Origin: Paguma larvata
Lineage: Eukaryota > Chordata > Mammalia > Carnivora > Viverridae
Direction: 5' to 3'
Length of the DNA stretch: 64,000 nt
Assembly (NCBI GenBank): GCA_030068075.1
Contig: JAINVK010001160.1
Span: 1-64,000, forward strand
The notes under the pieces are model-generated. The model did not search any database. It saw only the letters and a program-made list of their open reading frames with translations, and had not been told where the DNA came from. A program made the translations under genes and the position numbers. Below, piece after piece: positions 21,723 to 34,718 of this stretch (the first letter of the stretch is position 1; every line of letters begins with the position of its first letter).

Positions 21723-21741
21723 CACGTGCCCAGGGCACGTG
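21723..21741. promoter_or_regulatory. Paired E-box dyad
   Basis: Second perfect copy of the 19-bp CACGTG dyad, upstream of the first CA block of this double unit. Confidence 0.5.
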
Positions 21742-22094
21742 TGGGTGGCCCGCAAGAGACACCTGTGCGGACACGTCCATCCACACGCTCACACACCACA
21801 CATGCACACGCAACCCACCACACAGAACACGTTTGTCACATATCACACACACATACACCACACACGCGCAACACACCCACACCACAGGCTCACACACCAG
21901 AAGCACACACACCACAGGCACACAGATTTCCCGGAATCCTTTCTCCTTCATAACCTTTCTGTGCTATTTCGTTGGCCGGGAGCCGCCTCGCCACGCACCG
22001 CTAATGGCCCTCTGTTGCCTTTCAAGACCCTACTGGTGTCAGTCTATTCCCCTCCTGAGTCGGGGGGCAGTGAGAGATCTGCTGCCCCAAAAAC

Positions 22095-22113
22095 CACGTG
22101 CCCAGGGCACGTG
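22095..22113. promoter_or_regulatory. Paired E-box dyad
   Basis: Third perfect dyad, only 372 bp from the previous one because of the internal duplication. Confidence 0.5.
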
Positions 22114-22597
22114 TGGGTGTCCCTCATGAGACACATGTGCGGAAACGTCCTTCCACACGCTCACACATCACACATGCACACGCAACCCACCGCACAGAAC
22201 ACATTTGTGACATACCACACACATATACTCCACAGACGCCCAAAACACCCACACCACAGGCACACAGGTTTTCTGGACTCCTTTCTCCTTCATGACCTTT
22301 CTGTGCTATTTCCTTGCCCTGAGCCGCCTCTCGACCCACCGCTAAAGGCCCTCTCTTGCCTTTCAAGACCCTGCTGGTGTCAGTCTCTAGACGACCTCCC
22401 TAACACCCCCACCAGATCCGAGCTAGGCCCGAGTCTACTCCTTCCCAAACTGCCGGGACTGGTCCTCAAGACTCAGGCCGAGGGAAGGGAGACCACTCCC
22501 TTCTGGGCCCACTTGGTGCTGCCTGGGTCCCCTCTCAGCCCAAGCTCGGTTCCTGACGTTCGTGTTCCGTCATCCCTAAGGGTTCAGTCCCTGTTTT

Positions 22598-24101
22598 GGT
22601 GAGATGTGTTGATCCTGCGCTGCTCCCACAAGGCCAACGTCATCTCCACGTCCCCACCACGAGCATGGCCGACTCGAGGGAGCTCTGCGCGGAGGCTGCC
22701 GCACTCGCCCGGGTCGATGCGGACACCGCAGTCCTTGCCGCCTGCCAGGGCCGTCGGAAGGATGGATGCCGCCACGTCACAGCACCCAAGCTCCCTGGAA
22801 CAGGGCGCCCTGCGCACACCTGCGTGTTCCTATCACAGCCGGGCAAACGTGACCTTCTGAATCCCGTCACCAGTCCTGATAGCGTCCCGAATCACTGTTT
22901 TGCTCTGTGTCCTGCTTGGATGCGCAGTGTTAGGCTTCTGAGTTCTCTGGTCACAGGAGAAGAAGGAGACACCTACCACCACGGAGACAGAAACCGCTCC
23001 ACTACTTCCTGGTCACACTCCAGGCAGGACAGAATGCCGCAGGGTTGGGCCTAACTGAGGAACAACAAAACCGTTGCTATGGCAGGAATGGAGTCCAGCG
23101 TGCCTCATAAAGCCTGAGCCGCCACGTCCCACCCGGGGGCCCCCGCAGGCAACTGGCAGGCAGGGTGGGTAAAGAGCCTAAGGGTGCTGCAGGCCACGTA
23201 TGTGGCCCTCAGCTTTGGCCGCAACACCTCACAATGTGGCCTTTCTTTGAACAAGCGGTAGGTCCTGGCCTTCAACTTCCTGCTTCACGCAGGATGTCGA
23301 TCCCAAAGTTCCCCGTGATCATGCACCCAATGGGAGCCGAGACTGTCATGCTCCCTCCAAGTCCGGTCGGACACCACCGCCCTTAGCCTGCCCCCTCCCT
23401 CAGAGGTCCCAAAAAGGCCGAGGTGGAGGAAGGGGCGGGGGTGAGGTGCATGTGGCCCTGAGAGGCCTCTCCCCGTTCAGGATCTCAACTATCAAGTGCA
23501 GGAGATTTCCAAGGCCCCCATTTGGCCATAACACATCCTGTTCCCCTCCTAAGTCGGGGGGGAGTGAAGGATGTGCTGCCCTCGAATCCATTTGCCCAGG
23601 GCACGTGAGGGGGCCGGGCACCGGCACGAGCCACCTGTGCGGACACGTCCATCCAGACGCTCACACCCCACACATGCACACGCAACCCACCGCACAGAAC
23701 ACAGTTGTGACATACCACACACACATACTCCACACACGCCCAACACACACACACCACAGGCACACAGGGTATCTGGACTCCTTTCTCCTTCATGACCTTT
23801 CTGTGCTATTTCCTTGCCCTGAGCCGCCTCTCCACCCCCCGCTAATGGCCCTCTCTTGCCTTTCAAGACCCTGCTGGTGTCAGTCCCTAGACAACCTCCC
23901 TAACACCACCACCAGATCCGAGCTGGTCCCGCCTCTACTCCTTCCAAAACTGCCGGGACTGTTCCTCCAGCCTCTGGCCGAGGGAAGGCAGCCCCATGGT
24001 CTCCCTCCTGGGCCCAATTGGTGGACCTCGGTCCCCTCTCAGTCGATGCTCGGTTTCTGACGTTCGTGTTCCGTCATCGCTAAGGGTTCAGTCCCTGTTT
24101 T
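22598..24101 (+). repeat. Satellite monomer
   Basis: 1,504 bp. CA block about 23660-23768, short form with CCTTGCCCTGAG flank. The pre-CA stretch is GTGAGGGGGCCGGGC, so the dyad is lost. Confidence 0.9.
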
Positions 24102-25599
24102 GGTGAGATTTGTTGGTCCCGAGCTGCTCCCACAAGGCCAGGGTCACCTCCACGTCCCCACCAGGAGCATGTCGCACTCGAGGGAGCTTTGCGCGGAGGC
24201 TGCCGCACTGGCCCGGTGTTGATGTGAACACCGCCGTCCCTGGCGCCTGCCGGGACCGTCGGAAGGATGGACGTCGCCACGCCACACCACGCCAAGCTCC
24301 CTGGAACAGGGCGCCCTGGGCGCACCTGCTTGTTCCTATCACAGCCTGGCAAACGTGACCTTCTGAACCCCGACACCGGTCCTGACAGCGCCCCGAATCA
24401 CTGTTTTGTTCACTGTCCTGCTTCGGATGGGCAGAGGTTACGCTTCCGTGTTCTCCGGTCACAGGAGAAGCAGGAGATACCTACTTACACGGGAGACAAA
24501 AACCGCTCCACTATATTCCTGGTCACACTCCAGGCAGGATAGAAAGCCGCAGGCTCGGGCCTAACTGAGGAGCACAAAACCTGTTGCTATGGCAGCAATG
24601 GAGCCCAGCGTGCCTCAAAAAGCCAGGGCCGACCCCTTCTACCAGGAGGCCCCCGCAGCCAACTGGCCGGCTGGTTGGGCAAAGAGCCTTGGGGTGCTGC
24701 AGGCCACTTACGTGGCCGTCAGCTTTGACCGCAACACCTCCCAAGGTGGCCTATCACTTAACCCGCGGTGGGTCCTGGACCTCAACTTCCTGCTTCACGC
24801 TGGATGTCGATCCTAAACTTCCCCGTGATGATGTACCTCCTGGGAGCCCAGGCGGCATGCTCACTCCAGGTCAGGTCGATCACCACCGCAATGAGCCTGC
24901 CCCCTCCCTCGGAGGTCCAACCAAGGCCGAGGTGGAGGAAGAGGCGTGGGGTGAGGGGCATGTGGCCCTGAGGGAACTCTCCCGGCTCAGGCTCTCAACT
25001 ATCAAGTGCAGGAGATTTCCAAGGCCCCCATTTGGCCATCTCACATCCTGTTCCCCTCCTGAGTCCGGGAGCAGTGAGGGATCTGGGGCCCCAAAAACCA
25101 CGTGCCCAGGGCACGTGTGGGTGGCCCACACGAGACACCAGTGCGGACACGTCCTTCCACACGCTCACACACCACACATGCACACGCAACCCACCACACA
25201 GAACACATTAGTGACATACCACACACACATATGCCACACAAGCCCAACACAACCACACCACAGGCACACAGGGTTTCTGGACGCCTTTCTCCTTCATGAC
25301 CTTTCTGTGCTATTTCCTTGCCGTGAGCGCCTCTCCACCCTCGCTAATGGCCCTCTCTTGCCTTTGAAGCGCCTTCTGGTGTCAGTCCCTAGACGACCTC
25401 CCTAACACCCCCACCAGATCCGAGCTGGGCCCGCATCTGCTCCTTCCCAAACTGCCGGGACTGGTCCTCCAGATTCAGGCCGAGTGGAGGGCGACCACTT
25501 CCTTCTGGACCCACTTGGTGGGGCGTGGTTCCCCTCTCAGATCAAGCTCGGTTCCTGACGTTCGTGTTCCGTCATCCCTAAGGGTTCAGTCTCTGTTTT
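24102..25599 (+). repeat. Satellite monomer
   Basis: 1,498 bp. CA block about 25160-25270, short form. Carries the perfect dyad at 25099-25117, showing that the dyad and CA types assort independently. Confidence 0.9.
25099..25117. promoter_or_regulatory. Paired E-box dyad
   Basis: Perfect copy of the 19-bp dyad in a short-CA monomer. Confidence 0.5.
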
Positions 25600-27101
25600 G
25601 GTGAGATGTGTTGGTGCCGCGCTGCTCCTACAAGGCCAACGTCACCTCTACATCCCCACCACGAGCATGGCCGACTCGAGGGAGCTCTGCGCGGAGGCTG
25701 CCGCACTGGCCCGGTGTGGCTGTGGACACCGCAGACCCTGCCGCCTGCCGGGGCCGTCGGTATGATGGAAGCCGCCACGCCACACAACGCCAAGCTCCTT
25801 GCAACAGGGCGCCCTGGGAGCACCTCTCTGTTCCTATCACAGCCTGGCAAACGTGACTTCCGAATCCCGACACCGGTCCAGACAGTGCCCCGGAATCTCT
25901 GTTTTGTTCTGTGTCCTGCTTGGGATGCACAGAGGTTACGCTTCTCAGTTCTCCGGTCACAGGATAAGAAGGAGACACGTATCCCACGGGAGAGAGAAAC
26001 CGCTCACTACCTTCCTGGTCACAATCCAGGCAGGATAGAAAGCCGCAGGCTTGGGCCTAACTGAGGAGCAACAAAACGTTGCTATTGCAGCAATGGGTCT
26101 AGCCTGCCTCATCAAGCCGGGGCCGCCCCCCGCCTACCGGGGGCCCCGCAGCCAACTGGCAGGGAGGGTGGGCAAAGAGCCTAAGGGTGCTGCAGGCCAC
26201 CTACGTGGCCCTCACCTTTGACCACAACACCTCCCAAGGTGGCCTTTCAATGAACCCGCGGTGGGTCCTGGCCCTCAACTTCCTGCTTCACGCAGGATGT
26301 CGATCCCAAAGTTCCCCGTGATGATGCACCCACTGGAGCCCCGGCTGGCACGCTCCCGACAGTTCAGGTCAGACACCACCGCCCTGACCTGCCCCCTCAA
26401 TCAGAGGTCCAACCAAGGCCGAGGTGGAGGAAGAGTTGGGTGTGAGGGGCATGTGGCCCTGTGGGGACTCATCCCGCTCAGGGTCTCAACTATCAAGTGC
26501 AGGAACTTTCCAAGGCACCCTTTTGGCCATCTCACATCCTATTCCCCTCCTGAGTTGGGGGGCAGTGAGGGATCTGCTACCCCTGAAAACACGTTCCCAG
26601 GGCGCGTGAGGGCGCCGGTGGCCGGCACGAGACACTTGTGCGGACATGTCCATAGACACCCTCACACACCAAACATGCACACGCAACCCACCGCATAGAA
26701 CACATTTGTGACATACCACACACCCGTAATCCACACACGCGCAACACACCTACACCACAGGCACACAGGGTTTCTGGACTCCTTTCTCCTTCATATCCTT
26801 TCTGTGCTATTTCCTTGCCCTGCGCCGCCTCTCCAGTCCCGCTAATGGCCCTTTGTTTCCTTTCAAGCCCCTGCTAGTGTCACTCCCTAGACGACCTCCC
26901 TAACACCCCCACCAGATCCGAGCTCGGCCCGCGTCTACTCCTTCTCAAACTGCCGGTACTGGTCCTCCAGACTCAGGCCGAGGGAAGGAAGCCCTATGAT
27001 CTCCCTCCTGGGTCCATTGGTGGGGCCTGGGTGCCCTCTCAGCCCAAGCTCGGTTCCTGACGTTCGTGTTCCGTCATCCCTAATGCTTCAGTCCCTGTTT
27101 T
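25600..27101 (+). repeat. Satellite monomer
   Basis: 1,502 bp. CA block about 26655-26768, short form with an ACACACCCGTAATCC interruption. Pre-CA stretch GTGAGGGCGCCGGTGG lacks the dyad. Confidence 0.9.
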
Positions 27102-28621
27102 GGTGAGATGTGTTGGTCCCGTGCTGCTCCCACAAGGCCACCGTCACCTCCACGTCCCGACCACGAGCTTGGCCGACTCGAGGGAGCTCTGCGCTGAGGC
27201 TGCAGCACTGGCTCGGTGTGGCTGTTGACACCGCCGTCCCTGGCGCTGCCGGGACCGTCGGAAGGATGGACGTCGCCACGCCACACCACGCAAGCTCCCG
27301 GAACAGGGCGCCCTGGCGCACCTGCTTGTTCCTATCACAGCCTGGCAAACTTGACCTTCTGAACCCCGACACCGGTCCTGACAGCGCCCCGAATCACTGT
27401 TTTGTTCTCTGTCCTGCTTCGGATAGGCAGAGGTTACGCTTCCGTTTCTCCGGTCACAGGAGAAGCAGGAGATACCTACTTACACGGGAGACAAAATCCG
27501 CTCCACTATATTCCTGGTCACACTCCAGCAGGATAGAAAGCCGTAGGCTCGGGCCTAACTGAGGAGCACAAACCTGTTGCTATGCAGCAATGGAGCCGAG
27601 CGTGCCTCAAAAAGCCGGGGGCCGACCCCTCTCCAGAGGCCCCCGCAGCCAACTGGCCGGCTGGTTGGCAAAGAGCCTTGGGTGCTGCTGGCCACTTACG
27701 TGGCCGTCAGCTTTGACCGCAACACCTCCCAAGGTGGCCTTTCATTGAACCCGCGGTGGGTCCTGGCCCTCAACTTCCTGTTTCAGTCAGGATGTCGATC
27801 CCAAGTTCCCCGTGATGATACACCCCCTGGGAGTCCGGGCTGGCACGCTCCTTCCAGGTCAGGTCGGACACAACGACCTAGCCTGCTCCCTCCCTCAGAG
27901 GTCCCACCAATGCCGAGGTGGAGGAAGAAGCGGGGATGAGGGGCATGTTGCCCTGAGTGGACTGTCATGGCTCAGGGTCTCAAATATCAAGTGCAAGAGC
28001 TTTCCAAGGACCCCATTTGTCCATCACACATCCTTTTCCCCTCCTGAGTCGGGGGACAGTAAGGGATCTGCTGCCCCCGAAACCACGTTCCCAGGTCATG
28101 TGTGTGTGGCCAGCACGAGACACCTCTGCGGACACGTCCATCCACACGCTCACACACCACACGTGCACACGCAACCCACCACACAGAACATATTTGTGAA
28201 GTACCACACACACATACACCACACATGCGCAACACACCCACACCACAGGCACACACACCACAAGCACACACACCACAGGCACACAGGTTTTCCAGAATCC
28301 TTTCTCCTTCATAAACTTTCTGTGCTATTTCGTTGGCCTGGAGCCGCCTTTCCACCGACCGCTAATGGCCCTCTCTCCCCTTCAAGACCCTGCTGGTGTC
28401 AATCTCTAGAAGACCTCCCTAACACCCCCACCAGATCCGAGATGGGCCCGCGTCTACTCCTTCCCAAACTGCCGGGACTGGTCCTCAAGACTCAGGCAGA
28501 GGGAAGTGCGCCCAATGGTCTCCTTCCTGGGCCCACTTGGTGGGGCCTGGGTCCCCTCTCAGCCCAAGCTCGGATCCTGACGTTCGTGTTCCGTCATCCC
28601 TAAGGGTTCAGTCCCTATTTT
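27102..28621 (+). repeat. Satellite monomer with many single-base losses
   Basis: 1,520 bp. Numerous 1-bp deletions against the neighbours, for example CACGCAAGCTCCCGG, GCCCTGGCGCACC, GCTATGCAGCAATGG and GGTTGGCAAAGAG. These could be true decay or uncorrected sequencing error. CA block about 28140-28288, long form. Confidence 0.88.
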
Positions 28622-30153
28622 GGTGAGATGTGTTGGTGCCGCGCTGCTCCCACAAGGCCAACGTCACCTCCACGTCCCCACCAAGAGCATGGCCGACTCG
28701 AGGGAGCTCTACGCGGAGATTCCCGCACTGGCCCGGTGTGGCTGTGGACACCGCCGACCCTGCCGCCTGCCATGTCCGTTGGAAGGGTGGACGTAGCCAC
28801 GCCACACCACGCCAAGCTCCCTGGAACAGGGCTACCTGGGAGCAATTCCTTGTTCCTATCACAGCCTGGCACCGTGAACTTCTGAACCCCGACACCGGTC
28901 CTAACAGTGCCCCGAAACACTGTTTTGTTCTGTGTCCTGCTTGGGATGCGCAGAGTTTATGCTTCCGAGCTCTCCAGTGACAGGTGAAGCAGGAGACACC
29001 TACCTCCACGGGAAACAGATACCGCTCCACTACCTTCCTGGTCACACTCCAGGCAGGATTGAATGCCTCAGGCGTGGGCCTAACTTCGGAGCAACAAAAC
29101 CCATTGCTATGGCAACAGTGGAGTCCAGCCTGCCTCATAAAGCCGGGTCCGCACCACCTCCAACCGGGGGCCGCCACAGCCAACTGGCGGGCAAGGTGGG
29201 CAAAGAGCCTAGGGGTGCTGCAGGTACCCTACGTGGCCCTCAGCTTTACTGAAACACCTCCCAAGGTGGCCTTTCAATGAACCCGCGGTGTGTCCTGGCC
29301 CTCAACTTCCTGCTTCATGTAGGATGTCGATCCCAAAGTTCCCCGTGATGATACACACCTTGGGAGCCCAGGCTGACACACTCCATGCAGGTCAGGTCAG
29401 ACACCACCGCCCTAGCCTGCCCCCTCACTCGGAGGTCCAACCAAGGCCGAGGTGGAGGCACAGGCGGGGGTGAGGGTTATGTGGCCCTGAGAGGACTCTC
29501 CCGGCTCAGGGTCTCAACTATCAAGTGCAGGAGATTTCCAAGGTCCCTATTTGGCCATCCCACATCCTGATCCCCTTCTGAGTCGGGGGGCAGTGAGGGA
29601 TCTGCTGCCTCCGAAACCACGTTCCCAGGGCAAGTGTGGGTGGCCCGCATGAGACACCTGTGCGGACACGTCCATCCACACGCTCATACACCACACATGC
29701 AAACGCAACCCACCACACAGAACACATTTGTGACATACCACACACACATACACCATAAACGCGCAACACACCCACACTACAGGCTCACACGCCAGAAGCA
29801 CACACACCACAGGCACACACAGTTTCTGGACTCCTTTCACCTTCATGACCTTTCTGTGCTATTTCCTTGCCCTGAGCCGCCTCTCCACCCACCGTTAATG
29901 GCCCTCTCTTCCTTTCAAGACCTTGCTGGTGACAGTCTCTAGACGAACTCCCTAACACCCCCACCAGATCCGTGCTGGGCCCGCGTCTACTCCTTCCAAA
30001 CTGCCGGGACTGGTCCTCCAGACTCTGGCCGAGGGAAGGGAGCCCCATGGACTCCCTCCTGGGCCCAATTGGTGGGGCCTGGGTCCCCTCTCAGCCCAAG
30101 CTCGGTTCCTGACGTTCGTGTTCCGTCATCCCTAAGGTTTCAGTCCCTGTTTT
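28622..30153 (+). repeat. Satellite monomer
   Basis: 1,532 bp. CA block about 29680-29822, long variant with GGCTCACACGCCAG, but followed by the CCTTGCCCTGAG flank normally seen with short blocks: a mixed type. Confidence 0.9.
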
Positions 30154-31676
30154 GGTGAGATATGTTGGTCCCCCGCTGCTACCACAAGGCCACCGTCACC
30201 TCCACGTCCCCACCACAAGCATGGCCGACTCGAGGGAGCTCTGGGCGGAGTTTGCCGCACTGGACCGAGGTCGTTGTGGACACCGCAGACCCTGCCACCT
30301 ACGGGGGTCGTCGGAATGATGGAAGCCACCACGCCACACCACGCCAAACTCCCTGGAACAGGGCGTCCTGGACGCATCTCCCTGTTCCTATCACAGCCTG
30401 GGACACGTGACCTTCTGAACCCCGAAACCGGACCTCACAGTGCCCCGAATCTCTGTTTTGTTCTGCGTCGTGCTTAGGATGCGCAGAGGATCCGCTTCTG
30501 AGTTCTCTGGTCACAGGAGAAGAAGGAGACACCTACCACCACGGGAGACAGAAACCGATCCACTACCTTCCTGGTTACACTCCAGGCAGGATAGAAAGCC
30601 GCAAGCTTGGTCCTAACTGAGGAGCAACAAAACGTTGCTATGGCAGCAATGGAATCCAGCGTGCCTCATAAAGCCTGAGTCGCCTCCCGCCCCACCCGTC
30701 GTCCCCCGCAGCCAACTGGCAGGCAGGGTGGGCAAAGCGCCTAAAGGTGCAGCAGGCCACTTACGTGGCTCTCAGCTTTGACCGAAACACCTCCCAAGGT
30801 GGCCTTTCATTGAACCCGCGTTGGGTCCTGGCCCTCGACTTCTTGCTTCACGAAAAATGTCGATCCTAAAGTTCACCCGTGATGATGCACCCACTGGGAG
30901 CCCAGGCTGGAACGCTCCATCCAGGTCAGGTCGGACACCAACGCCCCGAGCCTGCCCCTGCCCTCGGAGGTCCCACCAAGGCCGAGGCGAAGGAAGAGGC
31001 AGGGGTGAGGGGCATGTGCACATGTGAGGCCTCTCCCCGCTCAGGGTCTCAACTATAAACTACAGGAAGTTTCCAAGGCCCCTATTTGGCCATCTCACAT
31101 CCTATTCCCCTCCTGAGTTGGGGGGCAGTGAGGGATCTGCTGCCTCAAAAACGACATGCCCGGGGCACGTGTGGGTAGCCCTAACAAGACCCCTGTGCGG
31201 ACATGTCCATCGACACACACCACACATGCACACGGAACCCACCACAGAGAACACATTTGTGACATACCCCACACACATACACCACACACTCGCAACAACC
31301 ACACCACAGGCACACACACCACAAGGACACACACCACAGCATACAGCGTTTCTGGACGCCTTTCTCCTTCATGACCTTTCTCTGCTATTTCGTTGGCCTA
31401 GAGACGCCTCTCCAACCACCGCTAATGGCCCTCTGTTGCCTTTCAAGACCCTGCTGGTGTCAGTCTCTAGAAGGCCTCCCTAACACCCCCACCAGATCCG
31501 AGCTGGGCCCGCGTCTGCTCCTTCCCAAACTGCCGGGACTGGTCCTCCAGACTCAGGCCGAGGAAAGGAAGACCACTTCCTTCTGGGTCAACTTGGTGGG
31601 GCCTGGGTCCCCTCTCACACAAGCTCGGTTCCTGATCTTCGTGTTCCGTCATCCCTAAGGGTTCAGTCCCTGTTTT
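30154..31676 (+). repeat. Satellite monomer
   Basis: 1,523 bp. CA block about 31210-31347, a long form with several 2-4 bp losses. The head has GAGGTCGTTGTGGACACC. Confidence 0.9.
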
Positions 31677-33185
31677 GGTGAGATGTGTTGGTACCGCGCT
31701 GCTCCCACAAGGCCACCGGCACCTCGACGTCCCCACCAAGAACATGGCCAACTCGAGGGAGATCTGCGCGGAGGCTGCCGCACTAGACCGGTGTGGCTGT
31801 GGACACCGCAGCACTGCCGCCTGCCAGGGCCGTCGGAAGGATGGATGCTGCCACGTCACACCACGCCAAGCTCCCTGGAACAGGGCGCCCTGAGCACACC
31901 TGCGTGTTCCTATCACAGCCCGGCAAACGTGACCTTCTGAACCCCGTCACCAGCCCTAATAGCGTCCCGAATCACTGTTTTGTTCTGTGTCCTGCTTGGG
32001 ATGCGCAGCGGTTACGCTTCTGAGTTCTCCGGTCACAGGAGAAGAAGGAGACACCTACCACCACGGGAGAAAGAAACCGCTCCACTACCTTCCTGGTCAC
32101 CCTCCAGGCAGGATAGAATGCCGCAGTCTTGGGACTAACTGAGGAGCAACAAAACCGTTGCTATGGCAGCAATGGAGTCCAACCTGCCTCATAATCCCAG
32201 GGACGCCCCCCGACCCACCCGTGGGCCCCCGCAGCCAACTGGAAGTCAGGGTGGGTAAAGAGCTTAAGGGTGCTGCAGGCCACCTACGTGGCCCTCAGCT
32301 TTGACCACAATACCTACCAAGGTGGACTTTCAGTGAACCCGCAGTGGGTCCTGGCCCTCAACTTCCTGTTTCATGCAAGATGTCGATCCAAAGTTCCCTG
32401 TGATGATGCACCCACTGGGAGCCGAGGTGGGCACGCTCCATCCAGGTCAGGACGGACACCACCTCCCTAGCCTGCCCCCTCCCTCGGAGGTACCACCAAG
32501 GCCGAGGTGGAGGAAGAGGCGGGTGTGAGGGGGATGTGGCCCTGAGAGGCCTATCCCCGCTCAGGATCTCATCTATCAAGTGCAGGAGCTTTCCAAGGCC
32601 TCCATCTGGCCATCTCACATCCTGTTCCCCTCCTGAGTCGGGGGGCAGTGAGGGATCCTCTGTCCCCGTATCTATGTGCCCAGGGCACATGAGGGGGCCG
32701 GGGGTCGGCACGAGACACCTGTGTGGACACGTCCATCCAGACGCTCACACACCACACATGCACACGCAAACCATCGCACAGAACACATTTGTGACATACT
32801 ACACACACATACGTCACACACGCCGAACACACCCACACCACAGTCACACAGGGTTTCTGGAGTCCTTTATCCTTCATGACCTTTCTGTGCTATTTCCTTG
32901 CCCTGAGACGCCTCTCCACTCGCGCCTATGGCCCTCTCTTGCCTTTCAAGTTCCTTCTGGTGTCAGTCCCTAGACGACCTCCCTAACACCTTCACCAGAT
33001 CCGCCCTGGGCCCGCATCTACTCCTTCCCAAACTGTCGGGACTGGTCCTCCAAACTCATGCCCAGGGAAGGCAGCCCCATGGTCTCCCTCCGGGGCCCAC
33101 TTGGTGGGGCCTGGGTCCCCTCTCAGCCCAAGCTCCGTTCCTGACGTTCGTGTTCCGTCATCCCTACGGGTTCAGTCCCTGTTTT
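31677..33185 (+). repeat. Satellite monomer
   Basis: 1,509 bp. CA block about 32745-32850, short form ending GTCACACAGGGTTTCTGGAG. That variant is shared with the monomer at 34719, two units on. Confidence 0.9.
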
Positions 33186-34718
33186 GGTGAGATATGTCGG
33201 TCCCGCGCTCCTCCCACAAGGCCACCGTCACCTCCACGTCCCCACCACGAGCATGGCCGACTCGAGGGAGCTCTGCGCGGAGGCTGCCGCACTGACCCGA
33301 GGTCGCTGTGGACACCGCAGACCCTGCCTCCTGCGGGGGCCGTCGGAATGATGGAAGCTGCCACGCCACACGACTCCAAGCTCTCTGGAACAGGGCGTCT
33401 GGGGCGCACCTCCCCGTCCTATCACAGCCTGGCAAACGTGACCTTCTGAACCCCGAAAACAGACCTGACAGTGCCTCGAATCTCTGTTTTGTTCTGTGTC
33501 CTGCTTGGGATGCGCAGAGGTTACGCTTCCGAGTTCTCCGGTCACAGGAGAAGAAGGAGACACGTACTGCACGGGAGACAGGAACCGCTCCACTACATTC
33601 CTGGTCACACTCCAGGCAGGATAGAAAGCCAAAGGCTTGGGCCTTACTGAGGAGCAACAAAACGTTGCTATGGCAGGAATGGGGTCCAGCTTGCCTCATA
33701 AGGCCGGGGCCACCCCACGCCCCACCCGGGGGACCCCGCTGCCAACTTGCAGGCAGTGTGGGCAAAGGGTCTAAGGGTGCTGCAGTCCACTTACGTGGCC
33801 CTCAGCTTTGACCGAAACACCTCACAAGGTGGCCTTTCATTGAACCCGCGGTGGGTCATGGCCCTCAACTTCCTGCTTCACGCAGGATGACGATCCTAAA
33901 GTTCCCCGTGATGATGCACCCACTGGGATCCCAGCCTAGCACGCTCCATCCAGGTCAGGTCAGACACCAATGCCCTGAGACTGCCCCCTCTCTCGGAGAT
34001 CCACCAAGGCCGAGGTGGAGGAAGAGGCGGGGGTGAGGGGCATGTGGCCATGTGGGGCCTCTCCCCGCTCAGGGTCTCAACTATCATGTGCAGGAAGTTT
34101 CCAAGGCCCCCATTTGGCCATCTCACATCCTATTCCCCTCCTGAGTCGGGGGGCTGTGAGGGATCTGATGCCCCAAAAACGACATGCCCAGGGCACGTGT
34201 CGGTAGCCCACACGAGACACCTTTGCGGACACGTCCATCTACATCGCTCACACACCTCACATGCACATGCATCCCACCACACAGAACACATTTGTGACAC
34301 CCCACACACACATACACCACACACTCGCAGCACAACCACACCACAGGCACACACACCACAAGCACACACACCACAGGCACACAGGGTTTCTATACTCCTT
34401 TCACCTCCATGACCTTTCTGTGCTATTTCCTTGCCCTGAGCTGCCTCTCCACCCCCGCTAATGGCCCGCTCTTGCCTTTCAAGCCCCTGCTGGTGTCAGC
34501 CCCTAGACGACCTCCCTAACATCCCCTCCAGATCCGAGATGGGCCCGCATCTACTCCTTCCCAAAATGTCGGAACTCGTCCTCCAGACTCAGGCCGAGGG
34601 AAGGGAGCCCCATGGTCTCCCTCCTTGGCCCACTTGGTTGGGCCTGGGTACCCTCTCAGCCCAAGCTCGGTTCCTGACGTTCATGTTCCGTATTCCCTAA
34701 GGGTTCAGTCCCTGTTTT
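33186..34718 (+). repeat. Satellite monomer
   Basis: 1,533 bp. CA block about 34245-34385, long form with CCTTGCCCTGAGCTGCC flank. Head variant GAGGTCGCTGTGGACACC. Confidence 0.9.

Larger units (their letters stand above)
20729..22597 (+). repeat. Satellite monomer with two CA blocks (1,869 bp)
   Basis: At about 22047, GGTGTCAGTCT runs into ATTCCCCTCCTGAGTCGG, a jump back of about 375 bp. The first CA block (about 21780-21925) is long form with the CGTTGGCCGGGAG flank. The second (about 22155-22268) is short form with the CCTTGCCCTGAG flank. The unit therefore joins two monomer types out of register, as in unequal crossing-over. Confidence 0.85.

Noticed and set aside
21739..22602. 287-residue open frame, the longest in the window, rich in His and Thr
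   Set aside because: It runs through two CA blocks, where CAC/ACA codons cannot make stops, and across an out-of-register junction. It has no domain, and sister monomers break it.
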